Part shown: positions 32,379 through 34,985 of the stretch, piece by piece
How positions within the stretch are numbered: the stretch's first letter is position 1
Layout of the letters: every line of letters starts with the position of its first letter
From: Pseudomonadota bacterium
GTDB taxonomy: Bacteria; Pseudomonadota; Gammaproteobacteria; Steroidobacterales; MnTg04
Assembly: GCA_022572885.1 (NCBI GenBank)
Contig: JACZVC010000028.1
Span: 1 to 34,985, forward strand
Direction of reading: 5' to 3'
DNA length: 34,985 nt
Made by a program: the position numbers and the translations under genes
Notes under the pieces: model-generated
Databases searched by the model: none
What the model was told of the DNA's origin: nothing
Seen by the model: the letters and a program-made list of their open reading frames with translations, nothing else

Positions 32379-32417
32379 ATTATACACAGCCGCTGCCATC
32401 ACACGTGAATATTCACG
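32379..32417 (-). promoter_or_regulatory. folD promoter with overlapping palindrome
   Basis: On the minus strand a perfect TATAAT (32384-32379) lies about 30 bases before the folD ATG. The expected -35 position (about 32402-32407) falls in or beside a perfect 14-base palindrome, CGTGAATATTCACG (32404-32417). A repressor or activator bound there would affect folD. The protein is unknown. Confidence 0.5.
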
Positions 32418-32529
32418 CTTTGCCCGAACATTGGTTATGCTGCCGAATAACTACACAGCGGACCTGAGCTGACGTATCATGCGTCTCCCGCGCAGAGGGG
32501 CGATGATCGCTGCTGCAGGCGGGTAGTCG

Positions 32530-32606
32530 CGGGGCATAGCGCAGCTTGGTAGCGCGTCTGCTTTGGGAGCAGAAGGTCGGGGGTTCGAATCCCTCTGCCC
32601 CGACCA
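32530..32606 (+). tRNA. tRNA-Pro(UGG)
   Basis: A full cloverleaf can be folded: acceptor CGGGGCA/TGCCCCG, D stem GCGC/GCGC, anticodon stem TCTGC/GCAGA with loop TTTGGGA (anticodon TGG), and T stem GGGGG/CCCTC around TTCGAAT (one G-T pair). CCA is encoded. It is 77 bases long. It is the first of a cluster downstream of the folD promoter region; its own promoter is not clear. Confidence 0.96.
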
Positions 32607-32625
32607 CCAATTCCGGATTTTGGGA

Positions 32626-32645
32626 GCCCGCCACGCGGGCGATTT
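32626..32645 (+). terminator. Rho-independent terminator after tRNA-Pro
   Basis: The stem GCCCGC/GCGGGC with a CAC loop (32626-32640) is followed by GATTTTA. This is a compact terminator shape 20 bases after tRNA-Pro. It would separate tRNA-Pro from the split tRNA-Arg, for which TATACT (32653-32658) is a possible -10. Confidence 0.6.
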
Positions 32646-32710
32646 TACAGATATACTTAGGAGTGAAAAAAAGTAGCGCCCGTAGCTCAACCGGATAGAG
32701 CATCGGCCTT

Positions 32711-33354
32711 TGAGTGAGGAGCCTGTGCCGGGAAACTGAACCGGTACAGTGGACTGCACTGTAACGGGGAACCCTTAACAGGTAGTGCTGATGGCAATCC
32801 CGTGGAAACCTGTGGTTGACCCGTATGATGGTGTAGGACTCGGTCATGTCGACCGTGCATCACACCAAAGAAAAGGGCGACCTGGGTGTCTTAAAGGCTC
32901 AGATCGATCTATTCGAACAGGGGTTCACAATTCTGTTGCCATTAACGGAACACAGTCCGTTTGATTTGGCGGCTTACAGAAAAGGCGAATTCCGACGGGT
33001 TCAAGTTAAATATAGAACCGTTGATAAGTTTGGCACAATCCAGGTGAAGTTCTCCACATGCTGGACAGATAAGCATGGAACTCACACGGTACCAATTAAC
33101 AAAAGCGAAGTTGATTTGTACTGTATTTATTGTCCGGACACTGACGAGTGCTATTACCTGGAACCCGGCAAATTTCGTTCGAATGTATCGCTGAGGGTAG
33201 AGACACCCAAGAATAGTCAGCAAAAACGCGTTAACTTCGCGGCAGACTTTCGCAGGGCTCCGTAGAGACTATACGTGCGGCGCCTGTGACGGCGAAGAGA
33301 TAGTCCAGACCACAAACGTGCAAGTGCACGGCCGTGAAAACGGTAGTTGGTAAG
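32711..33354 (+). mobile_element. Group I self-splicing intron in tRNA-Arg(UCU)
   Basis: The 644-base intron follows a U and ends in G, as group I introns do. P1 pairs exon CCTT (32707-32710) with GAGG (32716-32719), giving the U-G pair at the splice site. P2 is a nine-pair hairpin (32723-32731 with 32741-32749). P3 pairs CTGCAC (32754-32759) with GTGCGG (33275-33280). P4 pairs ACGGG (32764-32768) with CCCGT (32799-32803). P7 pairs GACTA (33267-33271) with TAGTC (33301-33305), with the S-type sequence AAGAGATAGTCC. P8 is CGCC/GGCG (33281-33294). P9 hairpins include GTGC/GCAC and CCGT-GAAA-ACGG. P5 could not be placed with certainty. The ORF sits in the P6 region. The core resembles the Azoarcus tRNA-Ile intron. 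Confidence 0.93.
32846..33265 (+). CDS. Intron-encoded PD-(D/E)xK homing-endonuclease-like protein
   Basis: The 139-residue protein begins at the first ATG after an in-frame stop, with AGGA seven bases upstream. It has the small PD-(D/E)xK nuclease layout: an N-terminal helix with EKGDLG (9-14), D40 in SPFDLAAY, and Q53 and K55 in RRVQVKY. This resembles I-Ssp6803I, the endonuclease of the Synechocystis tRNA-fMet group I intron, in size, motif order and setting. Such enzymes cut the intronless tRNA gene and drive intron spread. Here the likely target is the tRNA-Arg(UCU) anticodon region. The TAG stop lies one base before P7. All core residues look intact, so it may be active. DNA cutting is not shown. 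A vsr-like or host nuclease is less likely given the location. Confidence 0.85.
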   Translation: MSTVHHTKEKGDLGVLKAQIDLFEQGFTILLPLTEHSPFDLAAYRKGEFRRVQVKYRTVDKFGTIQVKFSTCWTDKHGTHTVPINKSEVDLYCIYCPDTDECYYLEPGKFRSNVSLRVETPKNSQQKRVNFAADFRRAP

Positions 33355-33451
33355 CTAAGCCGAGGGTTGCAGGTTCGAGTCCTGCCGGGCGCGCCAATTT
33401 TTCGTTCGATTTATAGTTGTGAGAATTTATCTTTAGTACGACAAAAATAAT

Positions 33452-33528
33452 GGTGGGCGTAGCTCAGCTGGTAGAGCCCCGGGTTGTGATCCCGGTCGTC
33501 GTGGGTTCGAGTCCCATCGTCCACCCCA
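33452..33528 (+). tRNA. tRNA-His(GUG)
   Basis: The gene has the extra 5' G(-1) opposite C73 that is typical of tRNA-His, then an acceptor beginning GTGGGCG, D stem GCTC/GAGC, an anticodon stem CCGGG-type with loop TTGTGAT, and T stem GTGGG/CCCAT-like around TTCGAGT. CCA is encoded, total 77 bases. It lies 55 bases after tRNA-Arg. A small hairpin CGACC-TTC-GGTCG (33538-33550) follows without a T-run. Confidence 0.95.
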
Positions 33529-33572
33529 ATTTTCGCTCGACCTTCGGTCGGCCAAAAATGATCGGTAAAAAT

Positions 33573-33640
33573 TGATCTTTAGTAATATATTCAAAGAATA
33601 AGATAACGTGGAACCACGAATAGCGGATCACCAAAGATCA
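33573..33640. repeat. Nested inverted repeats between tRNA-His and tRNA-Lys
   Basis: TGATCTTT (33573-33580) and AAAGATCA (33633-33640) form an outer inverted repeat. Inside it CGTGG-AA-CCACG (33607-33618) makes a second one. The decamer ATCTTTAGTA at 33575 also occurs at 33429, before tRNA-His. The purpose is unknown; processing sites of a shared tRNA transcript are one option. Confidence 0.4.
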
Positions 33641-33685
33641 ATCCTCACCTATCAACAAAGTTATTCTGATCAACGCGGGAGAATT

Positions 33686-33762
33686 GGGGAGCTAGCTCAA
33701 TTTGGCAGAGCAAGCGGCTCTTAACCGCTAGGTTCAGGGTTCGAGTCCCTGGCTCCCCACCA
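33686..33762 (+). tRNA. tRNA-Lys(CUU)
   Basis: The acceptor GGGGAGC/GCTCCCC, D stem GCTC/GAGC, anticodon stem AGCGG/CCGCT with loop CTCTTAA (anticodon CTT) and T stem CAGGG/CCCTG around TTCGAGT make a full cloverleaf with encoded CCA, 77 bases. A degraded copy of its 3' half lies at 34655-34699. Confidence 0.95.
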
Positions 33763-34068
33763 ATTCTCATACGGTAGTCACTTTTGTTTTTGCATAATTC
33801 GCCGAATATGGATTGAAGATGCGCAGTTTCTTCACATATTGTCACCACGGTCGGAAATTTTTACAAAGTCACGCAAGCGAATGCGATTTTGAGGCGGCAT
33901 TGCCGGCTTATGCCTGCCCTCGGGTGCCGAGCTGAATCGATAGTGTGAATGGCGTCTCAGTTTCCACGCCAGAGATGTCGATTACTTTAACGATCGCGGA
34001 AGTTCTATTTTTAAGTGACTGATATAAAAGCATAAAAAAAATGGCATGGCATTTGCTTAATACTTGCC
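33763..34068. other. Intergenic region after tRNA-Lys
   Basis: This 306-base stretch is richer in A and T than the housekeeping part. No gene is supported on either strand. It ends in an A-rich tract followed by a sigma-54-type promoter sequence at 34042-34057. No terminator for the tRNA cluster was recognised; short T-runs occur near 33783-33795 without a good stem. Confidence 0.6.
34042..34057 (+). promoter_or_regulatory. Sigma-54-type promoter sequence
   Basis: TGGCATGGCATTTGCT matches the -24/-12 consensus TGGCACG-N4-TTGCW at all fixed positions but one, with GG (34043-34044) and GC (34055-34056) exactly 12 apart. The predicted transcription start, about 12 bases after the GC, falls at about 34068, one base before the ATG of the next gene. 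The transcript would be essentially leaderless, which argues for caution. No enhancer-binding protein gene is nearby. Confidence 0.45.
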
Positions 34069-34608
34069 ATGACTACTTATATACGCAATCTCATCTGTAT
34101 CCCCTTAATCGTGCTATGTGCCTCTGCCGGCACGGCAGTGGCCGGGCAACTCGATCTGATCGTCAATGGGCGTTCGCACCACGTCAATTCGGACTACGAC
34201 TGGAACGAGAACAACTATGGCCTCGGACTCGAGTACCAGTACGACAGTTCCTCGCGCTGGCTGTGGTCGGTCAACGGCAACGCGTTCCTGGATAGCCAGA
34301 ACAACATTTCATACATGGCCGGCGGCGGCCTGAAGAGACGACTGTTGCAGTCGGAGCACCCGGCCGGTTTCTACCTGGATGCGGGGCTGATCGCGTTCAT
34401 TATGGCGCGCGCCGACATCTATGACTATCTGCCGTTTCCGGGCATTCTGCCGGCAGTGTCCTTTGGCACCAAACGCGTCGGCGTGAATCTGACCTATCTG
34501 CCGAAAGCTGCGGTGCGCGACTTCGCGCAAGCCAAGGTGGTGGATCCGAACATCGGCGGCGTATTCTTTCTGCAATTCAAATTCCGCCTGCGAAAACTGT
34601 CCCGCTAA
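34069..34608 (+). CDS. Small outer-membrane beta-barrel-like protein of unknown function
   Basis: The 179-residue product has a signal peptide (LICIPLIVLCASAGTAVA, cleaved about residue 25). The rest alternates polar and hydrophobic residues with many aromatics, for example NNYGLGLEYQYD, SRWLWSVNGNAFL and VGVNLTYLP, and ends in FFLQFKFRL, in the manner of small outer-membrane barrels that end in an aromatic-rich strand. The central YDYLPFPGILPAVSFG recalls PagP-like lipid A acyltransferase relatives, but no catalytic set can be confirmed. No clear ribosome site precedes the ATG, which is consistent with a leaderless mRNA. It lies between tRNA-Lys and a decayed tRNA-Lys fragment, so it may be accessory DNA. 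Confidence 0.65.
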   Translation: MTTYIRNLICIPLIVLCASAGTAVAGQLDLIVNGRSHHVNSDYDWNENNYGLGLEYQYDSSSRWLWSVNGNAFLDSQNNISYMAGGGLKRRLLQSEHPAGFYLDAGLIAFIMARADIYDYLPFPGILPAVSFGTKRVGVNLTYLPKAAVRDFAQAKVVDPNIGGVFFLQFKFRLRKLSR

Positions 34609-34654
34609 GCCTGATTCCAACGGTGGCCGTGGAATCGCCCCGGTATTCCGGAGA

Positions 34655-34699
34655 CTCCTGACCGCCAGGTTCAGGTTTCGAGTTCCTGGCTCGCCACCG
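34655..34699 (+). pseudogene. Degenerate 3' fragment of tRNA-Lys
   Basis: These 45 bases match tRNA-Lys from its anticodon loop to CCA (33718-33762) at 38 positions without gaps. Changes are not compensated: the last T-stem pair becomes T-T and CCA becomes CCG, so it cannot be a working tRNA. No 5' half is present. Such 3' tRNA fragments are the usual mark of a site-specific integration end. Confidence 0.75.
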
Positions 34700-34746
34700 G
34701 TTCCTTGACGTCAACCCAAAAGACCGCCTGCTAAACAGCAACACGC

Positions 34747-34791
34747 CCCGTGCCTCTGCATCTTCATTGGTGCGCGCGCGGGTTTTCTTTT
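34747..34791 (+). terminator. Probable rho-independent terminator
   Basis: CCCGTGC (34747-34753) pairs with GCGCGGG (34776-34782), including one G-T pair, around a 22-base loop and is followed by TTTTCTTTT. The long loop lowers its strength. It may end the transcript of the gene at 34069. Confidence 0.5.
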
Positions 34792-34851
34792 GTCTGCGAC
34801 TTTAAGAGTATCTAAATACCTGTCACGGCCCATGAGGGTTGTAGCCAGCCG

Positions 34852-34908
34852 TAGGAGCGGCGTCCCGCCGCGATCGGATTCTGGATTCGCGGCGGGACGC
34901 CGCTCCTA
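34852..34908. repeat. REP-like palindrome
   Basis: Two perfect 22-base inverted arms (34852-34873 and 34887-34908), each starting or ending in the TAGGAGCGGCG type of sequence, flank a 13-base centre. Sequences beginning GTAGGAGCGGC are a familiar repetitive extragenic palindrome class in Gammaproteobacteria, spread by RAYT transposases. No RAYT gene is in the window. It may also act as a transcription end or mRNA stabiliser. The remaining bases to 34985 show nothing recognisable. Confidence 0.75.
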
Positions 34909-34985
34909 GTGTGCCCGGCATGGGCATGAACTTGCAATCTGAAAGGAGGTTGCCGAATAGCGTGACGAGAATCGTAGGTGATCCC

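Larger units (their letters stand above)
32676..33396 (+). tRNA. tRNA-Arg(UCU), split by a group I intron
   Basis: The 5' exon is 32676-32710 and the 3' exon 33355-33396, together 77 bases as in the neighbouring tRNAs. They fold into acceptor GCGCCCG/CGGGCGC with discriminator G and encoded CCA, D stem GCTC/GAGC, anticodon stem TCGGC/GCCGA and T stem GCAGG/CCTGC around TTCGAGT. The joined loop reads CTT-CTAA, so the anticodon is UCU, cut between U34 and C35. The loop equals that of E. coli argU, which reads AGA. Joining one base earlier or later would break either the U before the intron or the G at its end. Until the intron is removed the tRNA cannot work. Confidence 0.93.

Noticed and set aside
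32413-32847. Minus-strand 144-residue open frame over tRNA-Pro and the start of tRNA-Arg
   Set aside because: Its GAEGFEPPTFCSQSRR part is the familiar false translation of a tRNA-Pro gene; the strand carries no other coding sign.
32708-33358. Other splice choices giving tRNA-Ser(GCU) or tRNA-Lys(UUU)
   Set aside because: They break the rule of U before and G at the end of a group I intron, and do not fit the Arg-type exon sequence.
33645-33848. Minus-strand 67-residue open frame with GGEPGTRTLNLAVKSRLL
   Set aside because: This is the antisense reading of tRNA-Lys, a common database artefact.

Overview
The window is a stretch of gammaproteobacterial chromosome of moderately high G+C content. 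The order parE-parC, asd-fimV-truA-accD-folC-SPOR-cvpA-purF and lpxH-ppi-(aaRS)-cysS-folD-tRNAs resembles the order I know from Pseudomonas and Chromatiales-like genomes. FimV, a FimX-like protein, MiaE and the EF-P/EpmA pair also fit Gammaproteobacteria. I cannot name the genus.

Layout. 1-650: the 3' end of katG, then a DUF3501 gene that has lost its N-terminal half. 721-5857: the topoisomerase IV genes parE and parC, then htpX. 5888-12125: mostly minus strand, with a FimX-like degenerate REC-PAS-GGDEF-EAL protein, efp on the plus strand, and a tight minus-strand run SCO-PCu(A)C-psd-epmA-msrC. 12185-24083: the plus-strand series prmB-aroC-asd-fimV-truA-accD-folC-SPOR-cvpA-purF (translation-factor methylation, shikimate and aspartate pathways, polar pilus hub, tRNA pseudouridylation, fatty acid and folate synthesis, division, purines). 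24114-25993: a receiver-Ser/Thr kinase fusion overlapping miaE. 25990-28871: lpxH and a periplasmic cyclophilin on the minus strand, then gltX. 28865-32347: cysS and folD, converging, with a Fic gene inserted between them and flanked by a second copy of the folD 3' end. 32530-33762: a tRNA cluster Pro(UGG), Arg(UCU), His(GUG), Lys(CUU). 33763-34985: an accessory tail with one small outer-membrane-type protein, a decayed tRNA-Lys 3' copy, a terminator and a REP-like palindrome.

The most striking element is in the tRNA cluster. The tRNA-Arg(UCU) gene is split between anticodon bases U34 and C35 by a 644-nt group I intron (32711-33354). P1, P2, P3, P4, P7, P8 and P9 pairings and the terminal guanosine can be read from the sequence. 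The intron carries a small PD-(D/E)xK homing-endonuclease-like gene (32846-33265) whose stop codon adjoins the 5' strand of P7. A second 5-nt strand lying over the endonuclease ribosome binding site could compete for the same P7 partner.

Other signs of DNA movement are the folD 3' repeat around fic, the tRNA-Lys fragment downstream of tRNA-Lys, and the katG/DUF3501 junction at the left end. The remainder is conserved housekeeping sequence. No CRISPR array, transposase or phage gene was seen.
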